A DNA stretch of 64,000 nt, taken from NCBI RefSeq assembly GCF_000191065.1, contig NZ_GL872283.1:1066659-1130658 (forward strand). Reading direction: 5' to 3'. The notes below the pieces were generated by a model. The model saw nothing but the letters and a program-made list of their open reading frames with translations. It was not told the origin of the DNA and made no database searches. Positions 7,877 through 17,067 of the stretch are shown here, one piece after another; position 1 is the stretch's first letter, and every line of letters starts with the position of its first letter. The stretch is from Prevotella multiformis DSM 16608 (GTDB taxonomy: Bacteria > Bacteroidota > Bacteroidia > Bacteroidales > Bacteroidaceae). The position numbers were made by a program, and so were the translations under genes.

Positions 7877-7955
7877 TATTGGATTGTTTCAAACTGTAAG
7901 AGGCACGGGAAAGCGTTTGCATTCTTCATGCATCTTACGGTAAGCAAGTCGTCGC

Positions 7956-9497
7956 TTATTTGGCATAGGCCACAGAACGGGTTTCACGGATGACCGTGAT
8001 CTTCACCTGTCCAGGGTAGGTCATCTCGTTCTGGATCTTCTCTGCAATCTCAGAACTGAGCTTCTCACTCTCCGCATCGTCCATCTTGTCAGCACCTACG
8101 ATGACGCGAAGCTCACGACCGGCCTGGATGGCATAGGTCTTCGTCACGCCCGGATAACTCATCGCAATGGCCTCGAGGTCGTTCAGACGCTTGATATAAG
8201 CCTCGACGATCTCACGGCGGGCACCAGGACGGGCACCGGAAATCGCATCACAGACCTGCACGATCGGTGCAAGGAGCGTTGTCATTTCCACTTCATCATG
8301 GTGGGCTGCGATGGCATTGCAGATATCCGGTTTCTCCTTATACTTCTCGGCGATCTTGCCACCATAGAGGGCGTGCGGGAGATCGGTCTCTTCATCAGGG
8401 ACTTTGCCGATATCGTGCAGCAGTCCCGCGCGTTTGGCCTTCTTCGGGTTCAGTCCCAGTTCGCTTGCCATGACAGCACAGAGGTTGGCGGTCTCACGTG
8501 CGTGCTGCAAGAGGTTCTGGCCGTATGAAGACCGGTACTTCATCTTGCCGACAATACGGATCAGCTCCGGGTGCAACCCATGGATGCCGAGGTCGATGGC
8601 TGTCCGCTTTCCGGTCTCGATGATCTCGTTGTCGAGTTGCTTCTTGACCTTGGCGACAACCTCCTCAATGCGTGCAGGATGAATACGGCCGTCTGCTACC
8701 AGCTGATGAAGAGCCAGACGGCAGACCTCACGGCGGACAGGGTCGAAAGCGGAGATGACAATCGCTTCCGGCGTATCGTCAACGACAATCTCGACCCCGG
8801 TCGCAGCTTCAAGGGCACGTATGTTCCGCCCTTCACGGCCGATGATACGGCCTTTCACCTCGTCACTGTCAATGTGGAATACGCTTACGGAGTTTTCGAT
8901 CGCCGTTTCTGTGGCAACCCGCTGGATCGTCTGGATGACGATTTTCTTCGCCTGCTGGTTGGCATTGAGCTTTGCCTCGTCTACGATCTCATTGACATAA
9001 GATGCAGCATCAAGCCTCGCCTGGTCTTTCAGACTTTCCACCAGGCGCTTCTTGGCCTCTTCCGAACTGAGACCGGAGAGTTCCTCGAGCTTCGTACGCT
9101 CCTGCTCCTGCATCTTCTCGAGATCCTGTTGCTTCACCTGCAACAGTTTCTTTTCATTGTCGACACGCTGCTGCTGCTGGTCGACATCCTGCCTGCGACG
9201 GTTGATTTCCTCCTGACGCTGGTTCAGTGCGACTTCACGCTGCTTCAGCCGGTTCTCACCCTGCTGTATCTTCAGCGTACGCTGCTGCACTTCTTTTTCC
9301 AGTTCACTCTTCTTGTTGAGGAATTTCTCTTTCACCTCCAAGAGCTTCTTCTCTTTGATTACCTCTGCAGCTTTCTCTGCTTTCTCCATGGTGTCTCTGT
9401 ACTTCCCCGTCAGGATATAACGGAAGACCGCAAATCCACCGGCACACCCTGCTGCGAGGCAAATCACAGCTATGATGACTGTTACTATTGGACTCAT
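7956..9497 (-). CDS. rny: Ribonuclease Y
   Basis: 513 residues: an N-terminal membrane anchor ([21 protein letters not shown]), a long charged coiled coil to about residue 190, a KH domain with [15 protein letters not shown], and an HD phosphohydrolase domain with HDIGK. It is the membrane-tethered endoribonuclease that initiates mRNA decay in many bacteria lacking RNase E. It begins 35 bp after zapA on the same strand and is probably cotranscribed with it. Confidence 0.97.
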   Translation of the reverse strand: MSPIVTVIIAVICLAAGCAGGFAVFRYILTGKYRDTMEKAEKAAEVIKEKKLLEVKEKFLNKKSELEKEVQQRTLKIQQGENRLKQREVALNQRQEEINRRRQDVDQQQQRVDNEKKLLQVKQQDLEKMQEQERTKLEELSGLSSEEAKKRLVESLKDQARLDAASYVNEIVDEAKLNANQQAKKIVIQTIQRVATETAIENSVSVFHIDSDEVKGRIIGREGRNIRALEAATGVEIVVDDTPEAIVISAFDPVRREVCRLALHQLVADGRIHPARIEEVVAKVKKQLDNEIIETGKRTAIDLGIHGLHPELIRIVGKMKYRSSYGQNLLQHARETANLCAVMASELGLNPKKAKRAGLLHDIGKVPDEETDLPHALYGGKIAEKYKEKPDICNAIAAHHDEVEMTTLLAPIVQVCDAISGARPGARREIVEAYIKRLNDLEAIAMSYPGVTKTYAIQAGRELRVIVGADKMDDAESEKLSSEIAEKIQNEMTYPGQVKITVIRETRSVAYAK

Positions 9498-9532
9498 TGA
9501 TTCTTAATTATGATTTAAATTAAATATTCCCG

Positions 9533-9826
9533 TTACTTCTTCAGTGCATCTTCAATTTCAGAAGTGAGTTTTCCGAGAATATCATTGAATGGAGCCGTAT
9601 CATTACGTGCACGTTCTTTCTTATACCGCAATGCGATATCCAACATCGCCATGTACAAGATGTCCCGATTCTCCTTCTTGCCTTTGAAGAGCGTGGAATA
9701 AGTATTGATGGTGTCCGTAATGAGCTTGGCTGCCGAACGATAATACTCCTCGTCTTCCCGTGGAACATTCACGGAGAGTTCTGCATTGTAAACGTGCAAT
9801 CGTATGTGTAGCTTATCGTCTGCCAT
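9533..9826 (-). CDS. zapA: Cell division protein ZapA
   Basis: 97 residues, the usual ZapA length. The N-terminal strand (LHIRLHVYNAELSVNV), the YYRSAAKLI helix and the long C-terminal helix with ILYMAMLDIALRYKKE match the family. ZapA bundles FtsZ filaments at the division ring in the cytoplasm. It lies 11 bp after a small coiled-coil gene and 35 bp before rny, all on minus. Confidence 0.92.
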   Translation of the reverse strand: MADDKLHIRLHVYNAELSVNVPREDEEYYRSAAKLITDTINTYSTLFKGKKENRDILYMAMLDIALRYKKERARNDTAPFNDILGKLTSEIEDALKK

Positions 9827-9837
9827 TACATTCTATT

Positions 9838-10131
9838 TTATTTCTCACTTAGAAGCGTGATACACTTGTTCACGTCACGGATCAGCTTGGCGACGCGCTT
9901 CTGTGCCGTTTCCATGTCCCCATCCGTGATCTCGAGCATCTTAGCCATCTTCAACGTATTGTAGTCGGCATGCGCCTGAGCCAGCTCCTGCTGCAGCTGC
10001 GTTATCTCCCGGTCACGCTGGTCGACAAGCGTATACAGTTCGTCATTCTCCTTTCTCTGCGCTTCGTACTGAAGGATCATCTGACGTACACGCGTCGCAA
10101 ACGTATTCAGAGATTTCTCATTCGCATTCAT
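9838..10131 (-). CDS. Small coiled-coil protein upstream of zapA
   Basis: 97 residues, nearly all helical. The middle (ENDELYTLVDQRDREITQLQ) has heptad spacing typical of a coiled coil. It resembles ZapB-like partners in size and position but I cannot assign it to that family. The order coiled-coil gene, zapA, rny and the 11-bp spacing suggest a role around the Z-ring. Confidence 0.75.
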   Translation of the reverse strand: MNANEKSLNTFATRVRQMILQYEAQRKENDELYTLVDQRDREITQLQQELAQAHADYNTLKMAKMLEITDGDMETAQKRVAKLIRDVNKCITLLSEK

Positions 10132-10154
10132 AGCTAATCTGTTCGTTTTGGCTA

Positions 10155-10186
10155 CAAAATTACATTAAAGTTTTTATTTAAGCAAA
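10155..10186 (-). promoter_or_regulatory. Promoter of coiled-coil/zapA/rny operon
   Basis: On the minus strand TTTG (10183-10186), exactly 20 nt, then TAATTTTG (10155-10162). It is 24 nt upstream of the coiled-coil gene start. Confidence 0.8.
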
Positions 10187-10197
10187 CATCTTTCTGA

Positions 10198-10830
10198 TTA
10201 TTTTGCCGGTGTCTCCTCGGCCGGTTTGGGCTCTTTCTTTGCCAGGATCACCATCTGGTAGACAAAATCCGTTGTCCATTTCCGGCTGAATCCCAGACGA
10301 TGGTCGTACTGGCGAATGGACATGACAGCCTTGATGATGCCGGGGTCGGAGAAACTGTTCTTCTCATAAATGTCATTCACGGTCTTCTCGGTCATGGTGT
10401 AAATGGCCTTCTTGAAGAATCCCGGGACACGCAGCTTGAACTTCATCAGATTTCCTACCAGCATCATCAGGTCCTGGGTGAAGCCCTGGAACATGTACAG
10501 GTAGGGCTGTACATCCTGCATCTTCTTGCAATTCTTTTTGATGCTCGCATCTATCTCATCGAAGAAATCGTCGTCAACTTTATAAATGTTTTTCATCGTC
10601 TTGCGCACGCTTGCCTTCTCTCCTGGACCGAGTTTGTTGTTCAATGTCGGAACACGGAAGGTCTGCTTATAAGTACGAAGGTCGGGGAGTGTCGCCAAGT
10701 TGTTGATGCCCAACCGTCCTGCAAGTGCTGCCTGGAAGTACACCCGTACAAGTGTCATATAGTCTTCCATGCCGCCGGTCTTGCCCTGTGCATTTTCTTT
10801 CTTTCCTAAGATCTTTGATAGAAATCCCAT
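10198..10830 (-). CDS. Conserved hypothetical cytoplasmic protein
   Basis: 210 residues, soluble, basic in the middle, no signal peptide or membrane helix. The opening MGFLSKILGKKE and the closing Pro/Glu-rich tail look flexible. The body is mostly helical, with several FxxxxY patterns. I do not recognise a domain. It is transcribed from promoter element A (10886-10970), which is shared with two other genes in the window, so its expression may be co-regulated with miaA and the small membrane protein at 33 kb. Confidence 0.7.
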   Translation of the reverse strand: MGFLSKILGKKENAQGKTGGMEDYMTLVRVYFQAALAGRLGINNLATLPDLRTYKQTFRVPTLNNKLGPGEKASVRKTMKNIYKVDDDFFDEIDASIKKNCKKMQDVQPYLYMFQGFTQDLMMLVGNLMKFKLRVPGFFKKAIYTMTEKTVNDIYEKNSFSDPGIIKAVMSIRQYDHRLGFSRKWTTDFVYQMVILAKKEPKPAEETPAK

Positions 10831-10885
10831 ATTCTTTTTGAAGTTTTAAAAGTAATTGAGGAGTACCCTTTTCGTTTACCGATTG

Positions 10886-10970
10886 CAAATTTACACAAAA
10901 ACTGTGATTTATAAGCCAGTGAGGTGAAGAAAATGTTTATTTCCTTAATAGGAAAGTTAATAAGAAACAC
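10886..10970 (-). promoter_or_regulatory. Shared promoter element A
   Basis: On the minus strand the -7 box TAAATTTG (10886-10893) is preceded at exactly 20 nt by ACTGGCT instead of TTTG, and further up by a short GGAA...TTCC inverted pair. About 80 bp align with elements at 33307 and 40692. It drives the conserved hypothetical gene at 10198-10830. Confidence 0.65.
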
Positions 10971-11033
10971 GAAAAGTACCCGACAAGCAAATGTTTTCTC
11001 TTTTTAAAGACTCTTTAATTCGATTTTAATTAT

Positions 11034-11041
11034 TACCTTTG
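11034..11041 (+). promoter_or_regulatory. -7 box of polysaccharide operon
   Basis: TACCTTTG matches TAnnTTTG, 25 nt upstream of the sugar transferase start codon. The -33 region shows no clear TTTG. Confidence 0.6.
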
Positions 11042-11066
11042 CACGCAGAGATATCCGATTTTCCAA

Positions 11067-12479
11067 ATGAGAGAGTATAACGGCAACGATTTTATCAAAT
11101 GGTTAGTTATCTTCAATGATTTCATCATCTTGAACATAACTATGATGGCGTTTCTGCTTCTCCCCCCAGAACACGCTCCGGAATTTATCTACACGGAACC
11201 CAGGATTTTCTTCTTTGTCGGAAACGCTACCATGATTCTCGCCCAGCTTGCTTTCTCGACAATCATCAATCTCCGGCACCTTACCTTCCAGGACATTCTG
11301 ACACGTGCCTGCAAACTCGTCATCACGCAAGTTGCAGTCGCTGCGGTCTTCCTCCATTTCATGAAAGACGCACAGAACCTTTTCACGTTCTCGGCCGAAT
11401 TCGCACTTAGCCTCTACACGCTGATCATACTTGCAAGAATCATCGAGCGCTGGCTCTTAAGGCGTTACCGGCAGAGAGGAGGAAACAGCCGTTCTGTCCT
11501 GCTCGTCGGAAACGACCCGGCGCTCATCAGCGTTTACAGGGAACTGACGAACGACCCTTCTACGGGATACATCATCAAAGGCTATTATGCAGATGCCCCC
11601 ATCCGCAACCTTCCGGACGGGGTGGCTCTGACGTATATGGGTACCATTGCCGCCCTCAACAGGGACATGGTCCCTTCTGTCAACGTCAGACCTTACGACG
11701 AGATCTTCTGCAGCATGTCGCACAACGATGCTGAAGAGATTGTGAAACTGATGCGGTTCTGCGACGACCATGTCATCCACTTTCACTATGTTCCCCGTAT
11801 GTTTGCCAATTACCAGCTCAAGCTGACGGCAGAACGTGTAGGCAGTCTGGATCTCTTCACCAATCATATCGAACCTTTGTCTGACATGGGAAACAAGTTC
11901 ATCAAGAGATCCTTCGACATCATCGTCAGTCTGCTTGTATGCCTCCTCCTCCTTCCACTCATCCCATTCATAGCCCTCTGCATAAAGCTGCAGAGTCCCG
12001 GTCCCGTGTTTTTCAGACAGGAGCGGACGGGGCTGAACGGGGTGACCTTCCTGTGTTACAAGTTCCGCAGCATGCACGTCAACAGGCAGGCGGACACGGC
12101 ACAGGCAACGAAGGACGACCCGCGCAAATTCCCCTTCGGCAATTTCATGCGCAAGACAAATCTCGACGAGTTCCCGCAGTTCTTCAACGTCCTGCAGGGG
12201 GACATGAGCATCGTAGGACCGCGTCCTCACATGCTCTACCATACGGAACTCTATTCTGAGATAATAGACAAGTACATGGTAAGGCATTTCTCAAAGCCCG
12301 GCATTACCGGCTGGGCGCAGGTCACGGGATACCGGGGCGAGACCAAGGATCCGCGGCTCATGGAGGAAAGGATAAAGCATGATATCTGGTACATAGAGAA
12401 CTGGACCTTCTGGCTCGACATGAAAATCATCCTCATGACAGCATGGAGCATCGCCCATCCGGACAAGCATGCGTATTGA
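11067..12479 (+). CDS. Undecaprenyl-phosphate sugar phosphotransferase (WcaJ-like)
   Basis: 470 residues. Four N-terminal membrane helices (about 1-130) lead to a NAD-binding-like middle domain (LLVGNDPALISVY) and a further helix at about 290. The catalytic bacterial sugar transferase domain follows, with FFRQERTGLNG, YKFRSMH and DMSIVGPRPH. It transfers a sugar-1-phosphate, usually glucose or galactose, to undecaprenyl phosphate at the inner membrane and so starts repeat-unit synthesis for exopolysaccharide or capsule. It is the first gene of a run with rmlA, a Wzc-like kinase and a HAD protein. Confidence 0.93.
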   Translation: MREYNGNDFIKWLVIFNDFIILNITMMAFLLLPPEHAPEFIYTEPRIFFFVGNATMILAQLAFSTIINLRHLTFQDILTRACKLVITQVAVAAVFLHFMKDAQNLFTFSAEFALSLYTLIILARIIERWLLRRYRQRGGNSRSVLLVGNDPALISVYRELTNDPSTGYIIKGYYADAPIRNLPDGVALTYMGTIAALNRDMVPSVNVRPYDEIFCSMSHNDAEEIVKLMRFCDDHVIHFHYVPRMFANYQLKLTAERVGSLDLFTNHIEPLSDMGNKFIKRSFDIIVSLLVCLLLLPLIPFIALCIKLQSPGPVFFRQERTGLNGVTFLCYKFRSMHVNRQADTAQATKDDPRKFPFGNFMRKTNLDEFPQFFNVLQGDMSIVGPRPHMLYHTELYSEIIDKYMVRHFSKPGITGWAQVTGYRGETKDPRLMEERIKHDIWYIENWTFWLDMKIILMTAWSIAHPDKHAY

Positions 12480-12566
12480 CTTCGTTTCATGCCGCCCCAT
12501 ACAGGAAGATGCCGTACAGGAAAAGAAACAACTACTAAATAAAAACAGATTTCAAACAACACCATT

Positions 12567-13448
12567 ATGAAAGGTATAGTTCTTGCAGGAGGATCGGGAA
12601 CCCGCCTCTACCCTATCACCAAAGGCATAAGCAAGCAGCTTATCCCCATCTACGACAAGCCGATGATCTATTACCCCATTTCCGTGCTGATGCTGGCAGG
12701 AATCAAAGAAATACTGATCATCTCCACCCCTTTCGACCTGCCGGGTTTCAAGCGGCTGTTAGGTGACGGAAGCAGCTTTGGTGTACACTTCGAGTATGCA
12801 GAACAACCTTCACCCGACGGACTGGCACAGGCCTTCATCATCGGCGAGAAGTTTATCGGAAACGATGCCGTCTGTCTGGTCTTAGGCGACAACATCTTTT
12901 ACGGAGCAGGACTCAGCAGCCTGCTGTACAGCAGCGTGCAACGTGCAGAGAAGGAAAACAGGGCAACCGTCTTCGGTTACTATGTCAACGACCCCGAACG
13001 GTACGGTGTGGCGGAGTTTGATGAGAACGGAAGATGCCTCAGCATAGAAGAAAAGCCGGAACACCCCAGGAGCAACTATGCCGTCGTAGGGCTTTACTTC
13101 TATCCCAACAGTGTCGTCGGAATCGCCAGCCGCATCGAGCCTTCCGCAAGAGGCGAACTGGAGATAACGACCGTCAACCAGCGCTATCTGAATCAGGACG
13201 CGCTGATGGTACAGACACTCCAGCGCGGTTTTGCATGGCTCGATACAGGCACCCACGACAGCCTGTCGGAGGCAAGTACATTCATTGAATGTATAGAGAA
13301 ACGGCAGGGACTTAAGGTGGCCTGTCTGGAAGAAATCGCCTACAAGAAAGGGTGGATCACAAAAGAAAGACTGAGAGAAGAAGCCCGGCCCATGGCAAAG
13401 AACAACTACGGGAAGTATCTTCTCCGGCTTGCAGAAGAAGACGTATAA
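12567..13448 (+). CDS. rfbA: Glucose-1-phosphate thymidylyltransferase
   Basis: 293 residues, the standard RmlA length. The nucleotide-binding signature [11 protein letters not shown] is at the N-terminus and LGDNIFYG appears near residue 110. It makes dTDP-glucose from dTTP and glucose-1-phosphate, the entry to dTDP-rhamnose. The other rml genes (rmlB, C, D) are not in the window, so the pathway must be completed elsewhere. It lies 87 bp after the sugar transferase and 43 bp before the chain-length kinase. Confidence 0.95.
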   Translation: MKGIVLAGGSGTRLYPITKGISKQLIPIYDKPMIYYPISVLMLAGIKEILIISTPFDLPGFKRLLGDGSSFGVHFEYAEQPSPDGLAQAFIIGEKFIGNDAVCLVLGDNIFYGAGLSSLLYSSVQRAEKENRATVFGYYVNDPERYGVAEFDENGRCLSIEEKPEHPRSNYAVVGLYFYPNSVVGIASRIEPSARGELEITTVNQRYLNQDALMVQTLQRGFAWLDTGTHDSLSEASTFIECIEKRQGLKVACLEEIAYKKGWITKERLREEARPMAKNNYGKYLLRLAEEDV

Positions 13449-13491
13449 CCCCTTACGGATCGACATCAGGAAATAAAGAACGAAAAGAAAT

Positions 13492-16014
13492 ATGGAAGAG
13501 AAAACAAAATTAGAACAAGGACAGGAGCAGGAGGCACAAGAGACCAAATCCTCCATTGACTTCGCAGTCCTCTACCGAACCATCATACTCAACTGGTACT
13601 GGTTCATCCTGTCACTGATCATCTGCGGTGGCTTAGGCGCGATTTACCTCAGATACGCCACTCCGAAATACCAGTCCTCTGCCAAGCTGCTGATCAAGGA
13701 TGATGACAGCGGAAGCAAGCGCGGGCAGTCTTTACAGAACATGACGAACCTCGGCATCATCTCCAATTCCGCCGGAATCGACAACGAGATGGAAATCCTC
13801 AGCTCGCACTCTATCGCCGAAGATGCCATCAGAGACCTGAAACTCTACGCAGACTATTCGACGAAGGGCAGAATCAAGAATATCATACTCTATCGCGACC
13901 AGCCGCTCAACGTGGATGTGGACAGAGCACATCTGGAAAAGCTGAACATGCCAATCGACCTGGCCATTACGAGGAACGGCACAACATACAGTGTCAGCGG
14001 GACCTATTCTGTCCCGACGGACGAAAACGAGAGTGAAGGCCCCTTCTCCCTCAACAGGAAGTTCACTTCGCTTCCCGCAACCATCGCCACCCGCGCCGGC
14101 ATCATCACCATCAGCTCCAACAACGGACACAGCCTGCATGACGGACAGACCCTGAAGGTCGAAATCCTCTCGCCGAAGATGGCATCAGACAAGTACGTCA
14201 GCGAGCTACAGGTCGCACAGACTTCAAAGACCACCTCTATCGCACAGCTTCAGTTGACGGACGAGGTGCCGCAGCGTTCGCTGGACTACCTCAGGCAGCT
14301 TGCCATCGTCTACAACCGGCAGGCCAATGAGGACAAGAACATCGTCGCCCTGCGTACCGAGAAGTTCATCAACGGCCGTCTGCAGAAAATCAACGCCGAA
14401 CTCGGCAAGACGGAAGGACAGCTGCAGAACTACAAGCAGCAGAACGGCATGGTGGAACTGAAGCTGAACGCCGGCAATGCCGTCACCAACCAGAACGAGT
14501 CCGAACTGAAACTGGCGGACATGCAGACACAGATCGAGCTCTTCGGAACCATCGCACAGGAGGTCGAAAGTTCGTCGAGAAACCTCTCACAGGTAATCCC
14601 TTCTAATGTGGGTCTGGACGACCAGAGCTCCACCTCCCTGATCAACAAGTACAACGAGCTGGTGCTCGAACGCAACCGTCTGCTCCGCAGTGCTTCCGAG
14701 AACTCGCCGGTCGTAGAGCCGCTCACGGTCCAGATCCGCGAACTGAACGGGAACATTCGACGCGCCATTGCGGCGGCCCGGCAGAATCTGCAGATCCAGC
14801 GGGATGCCCTGGCGGCACAGGTCAGCAAGTTCAACGAACAGGTCGCCGAGACTCCTCAGCAGGAACGTATGCTGACACAGATCGGCCGCCAGCAGGAAGT
14901 CAAGTCGGGACTGTACCTCATGCTGCTCCAGAAACGTGAGGAGAACAGCATCTCCCTGGCCGCTACAGCCGACAAGGGAAAGCTGATCGACGACCCGCAG
15001 CTCGACGGGAAGATCAGTCCGAGGTCTTCCATCATCCTGCTGATCGCCCTGCTGATCGGACTGGCTATTCCGGCCTTGATCATCTTCCTGCAGCAGTTGT
15101 TCCGCTACAAGATCGAAGGACACGAGGATGTGGTACGGCTTACGAAACTCCCGATCATCGCCGATGTGGCCATCGCAAGCAATACCGCAAAGGGAAAGGC
15201 CGACATTGTCGTGCACGAGAATCAGAACAACCAGATGGAAGAGATCTTCCGCTCCATGCGCACCAACCTGCAGTTCATGCTGCATGAAGGACAGAAAGTG
15301 GTGCTCTTCACCTCCTCTACCTCCGGCGAGGGCAAGACCTTCACGGCTGCCAACCTCTCCGTCAGCTTCGGTCTCCTGGGCAAGAAGGTCATCCTGGTAG
15401 GTCTTGACATCCGCCGTCCCCGTCTGGCCGAGCTCTTCGGCATCCAGGACCACAGGCATGGAATCACCAATCTCCTTGTCAAGGAGTCTCCGACAGCCGC
15501 AGAAGTACGGGAACAGATCCTGCCCTCCGGTGTCAACAAGAATCTGGATCTCCTTATGGCAGGCCCCGTTCCCCCTAACCCTGCCGAGCTTATCGCCCGC
15601 AAATCATTGGAGGATATTATCGGAATATTGAAAGACGAGTACGACTACATCATGATTGACACGGCACCTGTCGGTCTGGTAACCGACACGCTGCAGATTT
15701 CCCGCGTGGCCGACGCTTCCATCTATATGTGCCGTGCAGACTACACGCCGAAGGCGAACTTCGAGATGATCAACGCACTGGCCAACGAGAAGAAGCTGCC
15801 TAATATGGCGGTTGTGCTGAACGGTATCGACATGTCCAAGAAGAAGTACGGCTACTACTACGGCTATGGCCGATACGGTAAGTACGGACGTTACGGACGT
15901 GGACTCAGCAGCTATGGATACGGACAGTACGGACATTATGGCAACTACGGCAACTACGGCAACTATAGCAGCAGCCATTATGGCAATAAGGATGATCACT
16001 CTATAAAGAGATAA
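13492..16014 (+). CDS. wzc: Wzc-like polysaccharide co-polymerase / tyrosine autokinase
   Basis: 840 residues. An N-terminal Wzz domain has a first membrane helix near residues 32-52 (WYWFILSLIICGGLGAIYL). A long periplasmic coiled-coil domain follows, then a second helix near 505-525 and a cytoplasmic BY-kinase with Walker A SSTSGEGKTFTAANL and Walker A' LVGLDIRRPRL. The C-terminal 58 residues carry 16 tyrosines in GY repeats, an extreme form of the tyrosine cluster that is autophosphorylated to control polymer length. It fits the operon as the chain-length regulator; no outer-membrane Wza partner is visible. Confidence 0.95.
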   Translation: MEEKTKLEQGQEQEAQETKSSIDFAVLYRTIILNWYWFILSLIICGGLGAIYLRYATPKYQSSAKLLIKDDDSGSKRGQSLQNMTNLGIISNSAGIDNEMEILSSHSIAEDAIRDLKLYADYSTKGRIKNIILYRDQPLNVDVDRAHLEKLNMPIDLAITRNGTTYSVSGTYSVPTDENESEGPFSLNRKFTSLPATIATRAGIITISSNNGHSLHDGQTLKVEILSPKMASDKYVSELQVAQTSKTTSIAQLQLTDEVPQRSLDYLRQLAIVYNRQANEDKNIVALRTEKFINGRLQKINAELGKTEGQLQNYKQQNGMVELKLNAGNAVTNQNESELKLADMQTQIELFGTIAQEVESSSRNLSQVIPSNVGLDDQSSTSLINKYNELVLERNRLLRSASENSPVVEPLTVQIRELNGNIRRAIAAARQNLQIQRDALAAQVSKFNEQVAETPQQERMLTQIGRQQEVKSGLYLMLLQKREENSISLAATADKGKLIDDPQLDGKISPRSSIILLIALLIGLAIPALIIFLQQLFRYKIEGHEDVVRLTKLPIIADVAIASNTAKGKADIVVHENQNNQMEEIFRSMRTNLQFMLHEGQKVVLFTSSTSGEGKTFTAANLSVSFGLLGKKVILVGLDIRRPRLAELFGIQDHRHGITNLLVKESPTAAEVREQILPSGVNKNLDLLMAGPVPPNPAELIARKSLEDIIGILKDEYDYIMIDTAPVGLVTDTLQISRVADASIYMCRADYTPKANFEMINALANEKKLPNMAVVLNGIDMSKKKYGYYYGYGRYGKYGRYGRGLSSYGYGQYGHYGNYGNYGNYSSSHYGNKDDHSIKR

Positions 16015-16026
16015 ACATAGAAGAAG

Positions 16027-16452
16027 ATGACAATTGCAGTTGATTTCGATGGAACCATCGTAGAACATAAATACCCGAAAATCGGTGACGAAGTACCCTT
16101 CGCCACCGATACACTGAAGATGCTGATCAAGGACGGACACCGGCTGATCATGTGGAGCGTAAGGGAGGGCGACCTGCTTCAGGAAGCGGTCGACTGGTGT
16201 CATGCACGCGGTGTAGACTTCTGGGCCGTCAACAAAGACTACCCGGAGGAAGAGAAAGACAAGAACAACCACTTCTCAAGGAAACTCAAGGCGGATATGT
16301 TCATCGACGACCGCAACTTCGGCGGGCTGCCCGACTGGGGGACCATCTATCAGATGATTACGCACCATGAGACCTGGGAGAGCCGTGGATTCGGACATCA
16401 TTCATTCGAGGAGCATAAACCGCCGAAAAAAAAGCATTGGTGGAGTCTCTGA
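16027..16452 (+). CDS. Small HAD-superfamily hydrolase-like protein
   Basis: 141 residues. The HAD motif I is VDFDGTIVE (two aspartates at residues 6 and 8), motif II is LIMWSVREG, and motif IV is the DD in ADMFIDDRN. It lacks a large cap domain. Members of this small group occur near polysaccharide genes, but their substrate is not established. It begins 12 bp after the Wzc-like gene, so it is likely the last gene of the operon. The tail is basic and His-rich. Confidence 0.8.
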   Translation: MTIAVDFDGTIVEHKYPKIGDEVPFATDTLKMLIKDGHRLIMWSVREGDLLQEAVDWCHARGVDFWAVNKDYPEEEKDKNNHFSRKLKADMFIDDRNFGGLPDWGTIYQMITHHETWESRGFGHHSFEEHKPPKKKHWWSL

Positions 16453-16530
16453 GCAAGCTGCACATGTCAGGCCTGCCGATCAGGTCTGGAAGCGAGCCGG
16501 AAAGCGGTCAGCCCAAAACACCAGACCAAA

Positions 16531-16613
16531 CGGGAACTGTATTCCCAAGGCTTGGGAACAGCATTCCCAAGGCTTGGGAACGACATTCCCAGCCGCTGGG
16601 AACAGCCGTCCCG
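16531..16613. repeat. Array R2: four 22-bp-spaced palindromes
   Basis: GGGAA-N5-TTCCC units start at 16532, 16554, 16576 and 16598, exactly 22 bp apart; the last right half is GTCCC. Linkers are AAGGCTT between the first three. Same design as R1, R3 and R4. Confidence 0.9.
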
Positions 16614-16730
16614 ACCGGTCGGACACAACTCTTCCCGGCAATCAGGGAAATACCGGCGACTGACCGGCCGGCTACTTACTGACGGACGAAAGTATCCCGG
16701 AGGATGGAACCTACTCTCTGGACAAGACAG

Positions 16731-16781
16731 AAAAAAGCAAGGAGGAGAATGTAAAGATGGCATTCTCCTCCTTGCTTTTTC
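16731..16781. terminator. Terminator after polysaccharide operon
   Basis: AAAAAGCAAGGAGGAGAATG pairs perfectly with CATTCTCCTCCTTGCTTTTT around a 9-nt loop. A and T runs on both sides make it functional on either strand; it probably ends the 11-16.5 kb plus transcript. Confidence 0.9.
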
Positions 16782-17067
16782 CATATCAAGAGGTCAGGAT
16801 TTCTTCGCAAATCATGTCACTCGTCCCTGTCCCCACTGACTGTACAGAAAACGTCACCCGGCCAAAAAGACCGAAAGAGCGTCGCATACCCTACCGTAGG
16901 GAACGATGCCCCCGTCTGTCCGCAAGACAGACTGTTCGTCGAACAGACGAGGGGTGCCCGTCCCTGCTTGTGCTGCCACATGCACTCTTGACCCAGCCCT
17001 ATTGGTCCTGTGTGAATGTACGTGTCAACACCGGCGGAAGAAAAGAGCGGAAGCAGACAATACCGTC

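Larger units (their letters stand above)
16453..17067. other. Convergent intergenic region with array and hairpins
   Basis: The region between the HAD gene (+) and the nucleotidyltransferase (-). It holds palindrome array R2 (16532-16612), a terminator (16731-16781), the palindrome CCCTACCGTAGGG near 16890, and nested GTCTGT/ACAGAC hairpins at about 16908-16960. No supported gene. Confidence 0.7.

Noticed and set aside
8571-9500. 309-codon plus-strand frame rich in Leu
   Set aside because: Antisense of the RNase Y coiled-coil region; Leu-rich because Glu/Lys/Gln codons read backwards give Leu/Phe.
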